This document shows positions 49,664 through 62,900 of a DNA stretch of 64,000 nucleotides, piece by piece. Made by a program: the position numbers and the translations under genes. The notes under the pieces are model-generated. The model was not told where the DNA came from. It saw nothing but the letters and a program-made list of their open reading frames with translations, and searched no databases. The DNA is from Pipra filicauda (taxonomy: Eukaryota > Chordata > Aves > Passeriformes > Pipridae): assembly GCF_003945595.2 (NCBI RefSeq), contig NW_024104304.1, forward strand, positions 248,001 through 312,000, written 5' to 3'. Numbering within the stretch: position 1 is the stretch's first letter; every line of letters starts with the position of its first letter.

Positions 49664-52600
49664 TCAGGGAAATTTTGAAAATAGTGTTAACTGAGTAATA
49701 AGTGTAAAATGGAACAAATGCATTAAAACGACATGCGTTTGAACATTCTGAAAATGAAAAAGAAGTACATAAAAAGAGAGCAGGAACTTACAGACAATAC
49801 AAGGCATTAGCAGGCTTTTAAAAATGAATTGTTGATAGTTATGTGGACAAAACTTTTTCTGTATCTACTAATCAGTGGCAGCACAGATAACCCTTTCCCA
49901 AACTTTATTACCTTAATAGTAGTTTTGGCATGGTATCACAACTGCTGTCAGCAAAGGCAAAAAGCACGCAGAGCTGTTTCACTTCTAGATGTACCAAAGC
50001 AGCTACTCCACCTTTGCTCAACAGAAATGATCTCTGCATGCTCACAAACTCTGCTATTGATTTTACTGTGCTCCTTTCTGAGCAATTTGACGTTGTGGAG
50101 TGCTAGCACCCAAATCTTTCAACATGGAAGTTCTTCATCACCAAGGTAAGTAAGGAAGCTACAGTTTCAGTAGCTGAAGCTTCTGGCATATGTCAGATTT
50201 TAATTATCTCCATCTTGTAATGACTGCTAATCTCCTCACTTTGAGCCTTACTGTATCTGCTGGTCTCTGCTTCATCTATCTGAAAAAAGCAGTGTTGGAG
50301 TCTACAACTATCCACATTCTTGAAAGATGCTAAAATATATATTATATTTAGGCTTCATATGTTAAGCTAAGAGTAACCTCCAGGAAGACTTGGTAGCCTG
50401 TCTTTCACAGATTGGAGCTGATTTTCCCTCAATGAATTCAAACTTCATTTGCTATTTTAAGAGAATCTAGTAAGATTTTATTCTATGAGAGGGCAGTACA
50501 GTGGGGAAACAGTGAGGTTTGGCTTGCAGCCAGAATTAGCTGGAGAATTTCTTGGTTTTGGCTGCACTTGCAGCAATAGCAGATTTGTCTATGCTGAGAG
50601 ATTTACCGAGGCCTGCACAAAATTAGAAAACCAAGTCTGCTTTTGGTGAAAAGTCTCTACCATGTCAAAGCCTGCTTAGGGTATTCTCTGTGCAATCCGC
50701 CTCTACTTCTCTCCCTCAGACATCTGATTGCTGGATCATAGCAAAGCCACCTGAGAAGAACATTTATTTTGATCCTTTGGATGAGTTTTCTTGAACATAT
50801 GAAAATGGAAACGATGACAGAGAAAGAAGGGAAAAAGTCTAGAACTTCATTCTCTTCATTGTTTCTCCATAGTCTAGTAATTATTGAAGAGTTAAATGCC
50901 TGGATTTTAATATACATGGTAAAACATGTTTCCATTAATATTTGTGAATCACCTACAATTATGAAACAGTTTTGTTGCCTCTGATTTTTTGGCCAAATCT
51001 CTTCCAGGTGGACTATTTTTTGTCATAGGAGCCTGCCATGAACATTTTATGTTTAAGCATAAATTTATACTAATTTATTTTGGGTTTATATCAGTATCTC
51101 ATTTTAGTTCATGACATTTTTCCTTAGTTAAAACAATACAAATCTCAGCAGCTTCTGACAGTAAAGAGAACTGTGGAGTTCCTATGGATAGTGAAAGTCA
51201 TATTTTTTTTAAACAAAAAAGCTTTATGCATATGTCAATACTATTGATAAATGTTTCATGTCACAGTAGTTAGTGCATAAATATCCATTAAATTTTGGGT
51301 TACTGTAAGGGATCTCAATCATCATTTCGTAGCTTTTTTTTTGTCTTTGTACACACAGTTTGTATATTTGTGTTTTATACTGACTAACTTTTAACAGAGT
51401 AAAGGTATTTGCATATACAAGTCAAATTTAGAAATGGGAAACCTGAGAATGCTATTTCATGGAAACAGCATCAGGAAATTGTAGAGAAATAAATATTATA
51501 TTTCATCTCTGACCATGAGGTCATAGTACACCCAGTTATGAAAAGTCATTTATAAACTACTACCTCTGCGGTTTTGAGGGAGGAGAGAGTATTCTTAGTT
51601 TGCACCCTGCAAATCACAAAACTAAAGGATTCACTCTTATAGGATAAAATTTGTGAATTATATTAGTCTAAGACTGGATAGTGTTCTTAAAAGCAGGGTT
51701 ACATTATAAAATAAATACGTACATTGAAAGCTGCACTGGGACAAGCGGAAGAAGTTATTTTCACCACAGGAAGAAATCCTCAGACCAAGCACCCTCTTTT
51801 CAAAGTGTGATTGTGGAATGTAGCAGCTGCTCAAGATTCTGCTAACTGTGGGAGATTCATGACCAGTAGATTAATTTGCTTTTCACCAATTATAATTTAT
51901 CTTACATCAGACTGTTTACAATTACTCTGTCATCTACATGCATTAGCACCAGGTTAACGTGCAAACCATGTACTAAATTATGTCCTGGATAAATCTCTCC
52001 TGCTAAATACCACAGTCCTTGTCCTTACTTCCTGAGAATAACCTTTGATCTTCACATCAACAAAAAAAATAATTACTATCTCTGTCTAACCCAGGACAAG
52101 TCATTTCACTCCTAAATAATTGCACAGCTGGAGACAGATGTGTTCTTCCCCCTGGGTAGACCCTTCAGGGCCTTCCATGAGGCTTTATATCATACTTGTC
52201 ATTCGTTTATCAGTGTCCAAATGTTGTACACTGGAAATGTGTGTAGAACATTCTCAGAATTTCAAACAATAACAAGTCAGAATGGGGGAGGGGGGAGAAA
52301 AGGCTGCAGGAAAAAATAGAAGTATCCCAGCTGTGCAAACTTAAGTAGCTGTATTAGCGGAAAATGCACTCCAAAACTCACATTTTTGCCATCCTCAGCA
52401 AAAGTGCATTCAAGGAATACATTATCAAATTTTAAATCCAGTGCCAGACTAATGAAAAAATGTTTCAAATCTTCCTTTAGTATGTATAAAGATATCCAGA
52501 CTCTGGTATTCTATTCAGAGAAGTCTTGCAATTTTTTTTCCCACAAATACCTGGTGTTTTCTGATTGGGTTGTAGAACACAAAGGACTCCTAATATCTTT

Positions 52601-55600
52601 CATTTTTTCAGTGAAAGAAGATTTTTCTGTGAAGTATAATGTTTGATTCTGGTTTTACTTTACTTTAACCTTCATGTCTCTTTAGGCACTGTGGCTTTTT
52701 GTTCCTTAATCGTATAAAAGACTGTATTATTTTTGTAACATTAAGAAAAAAATTAAATAAGCAATATGATTCAGAGAAATTATGTATCTAAAATAATTTT
52801 TGATGATATAATAAAAAGAAAGAATTCAAAGGAGAATAAAAATAGAAAATACAGATTAAAGAAATATTTTTGATAATAACTTGTGAAATTCAATATCACA
52901 ATCAATATTACTATCACAATCAATGATATGGCTACTGATATAAAGTTTATTGCAGTTAAGCTTAATAAACATAGTTATATATCCTAGGAGAAATATAAAG
53001 ATCTTCTAAGCCAATTTAATGTGCCAACTCATATTAAAGAAAATTTTAAACAACATTCTGAGATCAAATGTTGTATGAATTTGATCCAATATGACATGTA
53101 CAACTCAAAATGAAAAAGAAACATGATATTAAGTAGTATGAATAATTAATTTTTTCTTTAATTCAAAAATCAGTAGGATTCAATTAGAAAATGTCAGTCA
53201 TCTCTAAATGAGGGAAGAGTTGCCCAATTATGTTCATATTTGTTTTTCCTCTTCTTTACAACCATTTACTTTGTCATCAATCTTCCCTGGTCTCTGCAGG
53301 AAGCATGGACAGTCCTGGGTTGCTGCTCCTTTGTTCGTGCACAACCATTTTCACCTGAGAGTGGCATCTCTCCTAAGTCGCTTAAAACATCAGAGTGAAA
53401 ATAAGTGGGAAAACAATCTGGAGGGGAAAAAAATGAATTGGACTAATTTCAAATGGCCATGTTCAATTGGCTACTCTTTCTATACTCTACTATTTGAGAA
53501 GTCTGGACAGACCAGCCTTCTCTGGCTGAAACAAAGATCTCATGCTTGCTGACACTCTTTTTCATCCTGGAGGTAGTTCTAGCTTCCTCTGTTAGTAGAA
53601 ACTACACCTATGAATAAAACGACCAAGCTCACTCTGTGGCTCAAAGGACAGATGGTGATGTCCGTAGAGCTAAGTCCACTATGGATTCCAATCTCCTATG
53701 CAGAATGGCCTCACCTATTTTGCCTCTTGGAAGCAGTCGTCTAGCACATACCATCCCAGAACTGAGCCTATGAGAGAGTGCTAACTAGCATGAGCCTAAA
53801 CTGTGTCCAGAGAAAAACACTGCAGTTACTAACCAGCAGTTTGGAGATGGACAGCACAATGAACACAAAAACAAGACAATACCATGCTCTGTCCTTGTTT
53901 AAGTTAGAGCAGACATAGTTACAGTGACTAAAATTGCCATCCTGCTTAATGAGATATATTTCAAGTGTTTAGAGAGGCAAATGGACAAAATTTTGGTGAG
54001 CATTTACAGATCTAATGTACATGGTCTTACAATTTTTTATAGACAATTCTCAAGCACTACAGACAGAAGAAAAACACATTGTTAACTGACAATCATAGAA
54101 CAGAACTAAAGCTAACAATGCACGACAAGAAGAAAAGGCTCCTTTACTTTTAAGCTGATTGCTGAAATACAGTCATATAAGCAATTCCTTTATTTTCTGC
54201 AGTGAAATCTCCTGAAATAGTGAGCTGAGTCTGATGCAGCTACTATGTGAGATTCTCACATTACATTTGCCAGAGAAATGCAATAAGCTTTCTTGGTCTA
54301 CATCTCTTTAACATGTCTGTGAATGGGAGGCTTCACAGTGACCACAGGGTTCAGAGTCCAGATTATATATCCTGAACCAACCAGGGAGTATCACATTCTG
54401 CATAAAACATTTTTCAGCTAATACGCCAAGCAGTGATACTTTCAAAAGCTTCTAAGGGACTAAAAAATGTAAGTTCTGTTTCCAGCCAGGCCCCTGGTCT
54501 GTATAGAGTAGGATCACCAAAAAGCTGAGCACCATAACTGCAAGGGTTTGCATATCTCACTATCTCAAAGAGTAATCAGCAAGAGTGAAGTTGTTCTCTC
54601 TGGGGTCCAGAAACTGAATGGAGAACTGACTGACCTAATGAGCAGATAGTGCTAAAGCAATTTGGAAGATCCACCAAAGAAGGCCCTGTGTAGCTGGAAT
54701 TCATACCATGAATTCCTTTGGTAACTAATATTTTTGCAGTCTTAGCAAAAAATATGGCATTGGTGGTAAAAAGTGTTCCCTTTTACCTAAAAAGCTGAGT
54801 GTTACAGACCAAGATGTGGTAATCTGGGGTTCAGAGCAGCTTGAGAGGAATACAACCCACATCTCCCACATGAGTTCTTCAACCATGAAGGTAATGACCC
54901 TCATAAGCGTTTTTTCTCTCCTGTACGATTTGAGCGTGCTACTGAAAGAAGAACAATTCTGTCAGACAATATTAGGACCATTTTATCCCAAAATATCCTT
55001 GAGAAGAGAAAGTCCACTCGTAGTAGCTACTTAAGGCATATATGGCTGAGAATGACAGGTTGTTTGGCACGTACCTGGGAAAGCAGGGAGGGAATGGAGG
55101 AGCTGCAGGAACAGTCCATGGGTGGAAGATGACACTGGTTGCCCAGACTCCCATAGGGGGTGGAGTATGCTGGGCTGAATGCTCAGCTAGATTCCAGGAA
55201 GATCTGGCAGTGTCGACTTCAGTTCTTGAGTCACCTGCTACCACAGAGAAAATTTGGGATGCACAGTAGTTTATATGATAGGGTCAGGTGATTTGGCCTC
55301 CAAATGGGAGGCCAACTTAAACTGCTCATGAGCAAACAGGGACAGATAGAAAAATGAATGTGCAAATCTTCCATTGTTGAAGTGACTGGAAACCGAACCT
55401 TCACAACCACTGGGGTGAAGAAAACATCTTCATTCCTGTGTTTTCCATGTAGTCTAATCTAACATTCTCTGATGTTGGGTTTCCACAGCAGGCTGAGCCA
55501 GATGATGGTTCTGCCCATGCTTTGCTCCCACCCTTTCTATTACACTGACCTGAGCATTTGGCTGGTGTCGTGTTGAGCCCAGTCAGCATGCTGAGAGAAA

Positions 55601-56335
55601 AGCTACCTTTTGTCACATCCATTTTCTGTTGGATTTGCATGCTGAAATGACTCAGCACAGACAGGCCAAACAAACTCTGAAAGGGAGAGGCTTGGACACT
55701 GGCAAAGGCTGGGACCTTGGAATAGCTAAGGCAGGTCATGCTTGCACACCAGCCCATTGAATCAGCAAGGAAACAGGTGGGGAATGCTTGGGCTTTGCTG
55801 TAAGTGTAGGGCATCAGGCCACTAAGCAAGTGCAGCCAGTCCTAGAGCTCTCAAGAGGAGGTATTTAAACACTGTTATGGAACTTTACTGGAAGAAATTA
55901 GACTTCAGGCAACTTGAGAATTCAATGATGCCTATGTTAACATTTATCTGAATTTATGTTTGGATGATGTTTTTTGCAGCAGTTAATTAGCATGTGGTTT
56001 CCTATATCAGTTTGAGATTTCTAACTCCTGATATCAAAACTACTTTTGAAAATATGATGGAAGTCCCTAATTTTCTGGGGTATCTTTGAAGACTCCTGAT
56101 TCAAACTGCTATACAGGACTAAGTACCATATTATCCAGTACTGAGCTAGAGCTTTCTTGGAAGACTTATTACCATTATGAATGTCATAAGTTCTCTTTGC
56201 AGATAACTATTATTTCCATAGTGCTGGAGTAAGTGGACATTTCTATGAACATTTTTTTCATTATATAACTTACAGTGCTTACTTTTTTAACTTAGTTTCA
56301 GACAATCTTGTTTCCCGGTTCTTAAGAAAGACATT
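49664..56335. other. Intergenic, nothing firmly recognised
   Basis: Mostly AT-rich. The part from about 54800 to 55850 is somewhat richer in GC and holds an open frame of 142 codons on the minus strand (55401-55829), but its composition and lack of motifs do not support a protein. A splice-donor-like AAGGTAAGTAAG at about 50143 follows a 106-codon plus-strand frame, without an acceptor that I could pair with it. No transposon was assigned. Confidence 0.42.
56331..56335. repeat. LTR target-site duplication, left copy
   Basis: ACATT directly abuts the LTR terminus TGTAG and recurs at 56943-56947 on the other side. It fixes the ends of the insertion. Confidence 0.8.
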
Positions 56336-56942
56336 TGTAGTGGGTTGACCTTGGCTGGATGCTGTGTGCTCACCAAGCCACTCTATCACTTCCCTTCCCA
56401 GCCTGACAGGGGAGAGAGAATAAGACGTAAAATGACTCGTAGGTCAGGATAAAGCAGTTTACTAAAGCAAATGTTTGTGCACTCACGAGTAAAGAGAAAA
56501 ATAACAAAGTTTGTTCTCTACTTCCCATTAGCAAGTGGTGTTCAGCTACTTCTCGGGAAGCAGGGCTCCCGCACATAGAGTGGTTGTTCCAGAAGGCAAA
56601 CACTGTAAACAATGAATACCCCCCTACCTTTCTCATCCTTTCCTTAACTTTTATATCTGAGCTGACATCATATGGTATGGAATATCGTTTTGCTTAGTTT
56701 GGGTCAGCTGGTCCACTTGTGTCCCCTCCCAGGATCTTGCCCACCTCTCTGCCCTCCTGCCCCTCTATGGTGGGTGTAGGGGGGAGGAATGTAGGCGAGA
56801 CAGTGCTGATGCTGTGCCAGCTCTGCTTAGCAGGACCAAAACACTGTTGTGTTATCAGCACCTTTCTAACTATCAATGCAAAGCACAGAACTGTGAGAGC
56901 TGCTGTGGGAAAATGAACTCCATCTCAGCCAGACCCAATAAA
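56336..56942 (-). mobile_element. Complete solo ERVL-like LTR
   Basis: The element is 607 bp and reads on the plus strand from TGTAGTGGGTTGACCTTGGC to CCAGACCCAATAAA, the reverse complement of a common avian LTR. On the minus strand its parts are in order: the TATTGGGTCTGGCTGAGATG start, a TATAAAA box (plus 56649-56655), an AGTAAA polyadenylation-like signal (plus 56458-56463), and the 3' end CCAAGGTCAACCCACTACA. A perfect 5-bp direct repeat, ACATT, flanks it (56331-56335 and 56943-56947), the size expected for ERVL-type integration. The terminal CA on the right has become AA. No internal retroviral sequence is present, so the provirus was lost by LTR-LTR recombination. Confidence 0.92.
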
Positions 56943-56947
56943 ACATT
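56943..56947. repeat. LTR target-site duplication, right copy
   Basis: This is the second ACATT copy, immediately after the LTR end CCCAATAAA. Confidence 0.8.
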
Positions 56948-59900
56948 ATAAAAAACCCAATCCATAATGTCTGATTCTTCATAAGGTACTTTCATCCAAA
57001 TCTTGGTTAGACCCCAAGGACCATCCAGCAAAGCCAGCAGTCTACCATGCTCATACTTTTACTTATTCTTCAGACCTTCTGAAATGTCTGAAATGCAAGT
57101 AGTAGCAGTGACAGCACAAATGTGTTTGGCAAAAGAACAATAGAGGATCATATCTTTATGTATTTTTATGCATTGAAGTTTATTATTAATCATATCTTCC
57201 TGTGGGTGTCAGAGCCTTGAGAAGTGAGAAAAAATCTAAATATCAGGTAAAAAACCCCAAAACGTAAGAGGAAGGATTCTAACTTCTCAAAATCTATTTC
57301 AACAGCAGTAAACTGGAAAAAGTCATTGGAGCCAAAGAGGGAAAAGGGTTTATACTGGGATTCTAATCAGATTTCCATCACTTATTAAAATTTTTAACTT
57401 GCAACATATATAGTTTTCATCAAAACAACAAGAGTAAGATTAGAAATAATAGAAATTAAAGATTTTTCAATTGCCAGTACAACCCATGGGACTAAAATCT
57501 AAGCTTTTTGCATCTTTCCATTATTTATCATTGAGATAAATGCTTACTGTTGGATAAATTCTGAATTCAAGTTTTCTTTCTGTGTGCACAGCACTGTATG
57601 ATATGGGAAAGCTTTATTTTTCATTGTTGCAATGAGATGACAGTGTCAAATCTCTAGGTGATACCAGTCAAATATAATAAAGCTGCTCCAAAATGCCGCA
57701 GCTGCAGATCTAGCCCAAGAACCGAAGCTTCGAGTCTTATGTGTGACACCTCAAAGCAAAGCAATTTACAGTAGTAAAAAAATACAAGCCCAAACACTAC
57801 TGTTTTCATGCAAAGACAACATCAATTTGATCTGATACATGTGGACCAAACACCTGTGCTCAACAATCCCAAAATAACAGCAAAACAGGGAGGACAAGGG
57901 AGCCCTGAGGTATGCGCTACATTTGCAGTACTTCAGGAAGGAGTCTTGTTCTACTCTTGATCACTCTATACTTCATACACTGTCTGGAAGAAGCCACAAA
58001 TCAGCCAAGCACAGATACATGGTCCAGAGAGACATGGCTTCTTCCATCTGATTTTTACCTATCTTCCAGGGAATTCAGAAAGTTGAAAGCAAAATGTAGA
58101 GCTTGAGACCATCCCATTTTGTTCTGACCTTTCCAGCTTTATACTGAGTCCATAAACCAGCTAGTTTTATTTAGCAGTGCTTTGTTTATTTGAAATAGAT
58201 AGAGGGAAAAAAGGCTAACATCCTTTCCAAAGGCCAATCTGTACCCCAACAAGAGACATTTGTTTTGTTTATACATGCAAGTAAAGCACAAGAACAATAA
58301 ACATGACATGGAAAGACACACAGATACACAAATGCTGAGAAGATGTGTTAACACATAGACATCTAAAATCATTTTGCAGTGATAGTGTGTGAAGGGGGAA
58401 ATGAAACTTGCGGAACAAATGATGATTCTGGGAAGGGTATAAATCAGTAAAGGGAGAATTATCATGACTTAGAACTTGTACTAAATCCCATGGTTTAAAG
58501 TAATATAAATGCAAAAATAGGTCTTCTTAAATATCCCAGGGTATTTTATGACACACTGGTCTGAAAGAACAGATGGTGATGCAGTGAAATGGACATCTTC
58601 ATTGACACTCTACGTATAATAAAAAAAGATGTTAAATTTCTTCGACTTTGGCCTTGAGCTTTGTACTGCCCAAAAGCCAATAATTTTGCCTTACCTTTCC
58701 TCTCTACAAAGTTTAGCTTAGAGAGCAATTCAAAGGAAATGGGAGGTAGATTTGTGGATCATGTCATAAAGAACTGTGATTAGAAAAGGTGCAGAGATAT
58801 TTGTATGAAAAATAGGCAGTCACACAAGGTTGCCTGCAAGGTTGGCATAAGGACAGATGTGCTAAGAAGTGAGCAGAAACTGGTCAGATAAATAACTGTT
58901 CAAACAAGCCTTAGAGTGAAAGGTGGTGAATTTTGATCACCAATGCAAAAAGAAGATGACCTAATGCGTGAAGGTACGACAGGCACAGGTGCATATTGGA
59001 GACCATGATGGTGGTGGTGATAGGGTTGCACTTCAAGTGCTTAAATATTGAAGAGACATGCATGATAGAGTCATTAATGTAGATGTATTGAGTATGCATT
59101 ACAGTTCACCAGCATAAACAGGGTTAGAGCCAGGAAAGTTAAGAGTAAAATTAAGACAAATATGTTTTTGCGGACATCTATGTTCTTCCTTACAGGCTCT
59201 TGGTCCCTTGGGATGTTCTGAGTCTACCATTTGTTGTACAGGAGATGGAACAAATACGTATAGCTAGAAACCAACACAAGAACTAAATCCCTTTGGGGAT
59301 ATCACCTCACCAATATTTTAGTTGAATGCACAGTCTTCTCGTTGGAAGCTATTTAAGACAGTTGTCCTCTTTCTCTTGACCTCTTAGATGAGGTCTGCAG
59401 TTATATCTACCCTTCTTTTTGGTCTGAAAATAATGAAGAAATGATGGCAATGGAATATTCTGATCCAGCAAGTTCACCATGATTCTGGACATATGCTTCC
59501 AAAGTGAACAACTGTAGATGGCACTGAATATGCATAAGCCCCAAACCCTTCAGTTTCTAGTGACACTCAATATCCCAATGGAGCTATACAGTAAAGAATA
59601 TTACTATAACCAACTACATATACTTCTGTTTGGCTTATTCACTCCTAGGTCAGTGTCATGAGGGAAATAAAGATCTACACAACTGCCATGTATATTGAGG
59701 CATTTATTTCTGTTTTCTCCTGCCCTGCACCTTGCATTATCACGTAAACCTCTGCAAAGACTGCTACGATGCAAAGAATCATCCCACTAGGTCACTGATT
59801 GGAGAAAGTTCCTCTCAGTTCCAGTGAGCCATCAGCTCTGCCCATTATGTTTTTCGTACTTTTTCACAATATGTAGAAAATTCAGAGAACAAGAATAGTA

Positions 59901-62900
59901 ATGTTTCATAGACTGGGGAAAATCACTTGAAGGGAATTAATGCCAAAAAAAAAAGAAAAAAAGATAGCCTGAGCAAATAACCTTCTTTGTTAATGACTAA
60001 AGAAGTTCTTTAGGACGGAAAAAATTAGTATCTTGAACTGAAGTGAGCACATTAGAAAAAAAGGTGCCATTTTCAAATGAAAAAATATATCAGATGGCAT
60101 TTGCATTTGTATATGCAAATAACAAATATGCACACACAAGTCTATGAATATATCTGAGCCCTTTATTATTATTAAGGTATTTATCCTCTTAATTCTCCTT
60201 TGATATTGGTAAATGTTGTTATTATTGTATTACAAATGAGAACTGAAAGAGGCAAACATATCTTTGAAAATTTTGGTTTATCACAAAAAGAAGTGTATGG
60301 TAGATTAGAATTCAGACACAAACCAACAACATCTGCCACAAATCGCACTATTCCTGCTCTGCTGAATGTATCTGAATGTCCAAATGTCTCACAAAACCTA
60401 GTTAATATCACTTGTCCTTTATAAATGCAGCACAAATACATGCAGACATGGAATATTTGTTTTCCAGAGTTTCATAGAGAATCAATGACAGAAGCAGGGA
60501 AGTAATCCAGAACTTCTGAGCCCATCTCTTTTTTTTTGTACCAGAGAAATACATGACTCTGGTTTTCCGCCCTTTAAACTGTGCCTGAAGTTTTAATAAT
60601 TTACATGAAATGAACTGGATATGTGACTTCACATATCAATTCATAGCTTTTCCAAAATTAATTGACTAAATAGTTTTGATAGGCAGCTGTCAGTCACTGC
60701 TGTATTTTCTTTACTGTCCAGACAGAAATGGAAAGAAAGAACCCATATGTACTAGAACATAGCCCAGAGTTAAGTAAGTTTGATATGAAAATGATACAAT
60801 TTCCTCTAGGAAAATCGATCCAACCACTTAAGTAATTTGACGATTTATATCTTTGTGCATAAGCAAAGGTTAAATAAGGTTAAAACTTTACTAGCTGGAC
60901 TGTATTTATACTGTAGTAGACTCTTCAAAATATCTAGCATACAATCTTGACCTTGGAAGAGACTGAGAAGACAAGTGCTGTCAGTGGTTCTTACTCATAC
61001 AAAACTGAGTCAGCATTGAAAATGTCAGAAGAACTTTTTCTATTTTCATTTAATTCTCTTGGTGTTTTCATTGGAAATGTGCATACATTTCAGCATCAGG
61101 CTGCCAAAGTTAAGGAATTCTCAGCTCTGCACTGCGTGGTTAACCACTTCACTACATCTCTGGAGCACTGCATAAAGCAGGTGAGCAGATATGGGATCCT
61201 TAGAGGTGCAATGAACCAAAGATAAAAATACTTGGAAATACTCCTGACAGGAAGTTAGTCAGAAGATGGTGCTATTATAACAGAACTTCTAAGGCAGCTG
61301 AGGCTCTACAGAATACCAAACCATTCAAGTCAGGATGAAGAGAAAGTAAACCCCAAGTGTAAATTAAAAGTTGAATTCAATGCAAGTTGATGCTCTGCAT
61401 CTCACTGAATGTACCTTTCAGAAATGTACTCACTGAAACACTCTTTGATTCTATGCCTTGGCTTGCTTGCATTGTTCACATCAAAGGGGAAATGCAAAGG
61501 AAAACACACTTTCAGTTGCCATTCACAAACTTTTGCAAACTCGTTTGGATGTTCACTCATTTCAGAGACCATTAAATGATCAACAACCTTTTTATGTATT
61601 TCTACACCATACAGTGTATTTCCTTGTCAAGATGTAGGTTCTGATTGAATTGCTGTTGGTATTGAAAACAACCCAGAAATATGCAGCAATACAGTTGCAT
61701 GGCCTCTGGAGCAGTATTAGCTCAAATATCTGCATAGAATCACTGTTCTTTGTCATACAAAAATAGCGTTGAAAACACTTCCTTTTCTCTTTCTAAGAGA
61801 AAATCATGGAGGTTACCCAACTCTTCATAAACAGAATATTAAATTTTCTGCAATTTGAAAAGATTGAATTGTGACTGTGAAGGAGAAAAAGCTGAAGTTG
61901 GTGGGAAAACAAGCAAACAAAAACATAATTGCTAAAACATCTAGTTGCATGTAAATGAACGTGGTACTTATCCCCACAACAAATGGGTGATTAGAAATGT
62001 ATGAAATTAGAGTAGTTCACAGGAAAGCTAATTGTAGTAATTTATATGATGAGTGATATGGATTCTGCAGGCTTTGGGCAATTGTGGAAACTAGATTATA
62101 GAGAAAAATGCGGAACCATTAGGCAGAAAACATCATAGATGGGTTTACTGTCTGACAGAAATCTCTTCCATGCTGGAAAAGCCATAGTGCCATTTTTAAT
62201 ATCAAGAATATAAAGAATGTAGATGTACATAATGAAAATCAAACTGGGGACAGGTGTTCTCATCATGATCCAGGTACGTTAATGGAGAGATTACCATTCC
62301 TGGCTGCACTCCACTGCCCTTCTGAAGGATGTTACTGTATTGAGTGAACTTCTAGTGGAACAATCTGTTAAAAAAATTGCAAAAATCACATCTGTGAGCT
62401 GAAACAGCTTTATTGGCCTGGCATTGCTTGAAAGTTCAAGCAGACTGCTCTTCGTGAAGTCTGATAGGCCTTAGTGCTTAGAGTCAGAGCGGTGCTGTGT
62501 AACTAATGACTGTAAAGAGAGGATAATAGCTGTGTATTACATTTAGTTACCTAATTCAAACAATGGTAATACATGCATTTTGCCTGATTTCTGCCTTAAC
62601 AATTATTATTTGGCTCATTTCTTACAGCTTTTTGAGCAGCGAAGGTCGGTTAAGAGAAATGATTCAGAGGAATGAGAGGAAAACATTGTAGGAAATATTT
62701 TGCAACACTACTTAGCTATTCTAGAGTAAATCCAGAGGAATATTGCTGCTTCTACTGCAGCATGTATTTACATCATGGGAAAAACTAAGAGAATGGTAAA
62801 AGAGACAGTCAGTTGAAATGGGGTGTAACATGATTGAAGAGAGAGGTCAAATTCTTTCCTGCCAAAAATGAGCAAACCTCTGTGAAAATGTCAGTGAAGT

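Noticed and set aside
49641..49790. Extension of the 49.3 kb frame upstream to a second acceptor-like site near 49753
   Set aside because: An apparent longer frame came from a miscounted base. On recounting, a TGA at 49664-49666 closes the frame, so the open part ends at 49663.
49829..50149. Plus-strand 106-codon frame ending near a strong splice-donor-like sequence
   Set aside because: A donor motif alone is common. No matching acceptor, promoter or family resemblance was found.
52020..52140. Possible MIR-like segment (ACCCAGGACAAGTCATTTCACTC)
   Set aside because: Only a short block resembles the MIR core and the flanks do not follow; too weak to call.
55401..55829. Minus-strand open frame of 142 codons
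   Set aside because: No recognisable motif and no convincing paired splice sites; length alone is not significant among so many frames.
13334..56942. The two LTRs as ends of one provirus
   Set aside because: They are in opposite orientation, 43 kb apart, and no retroviral internal sequence is visible between them.
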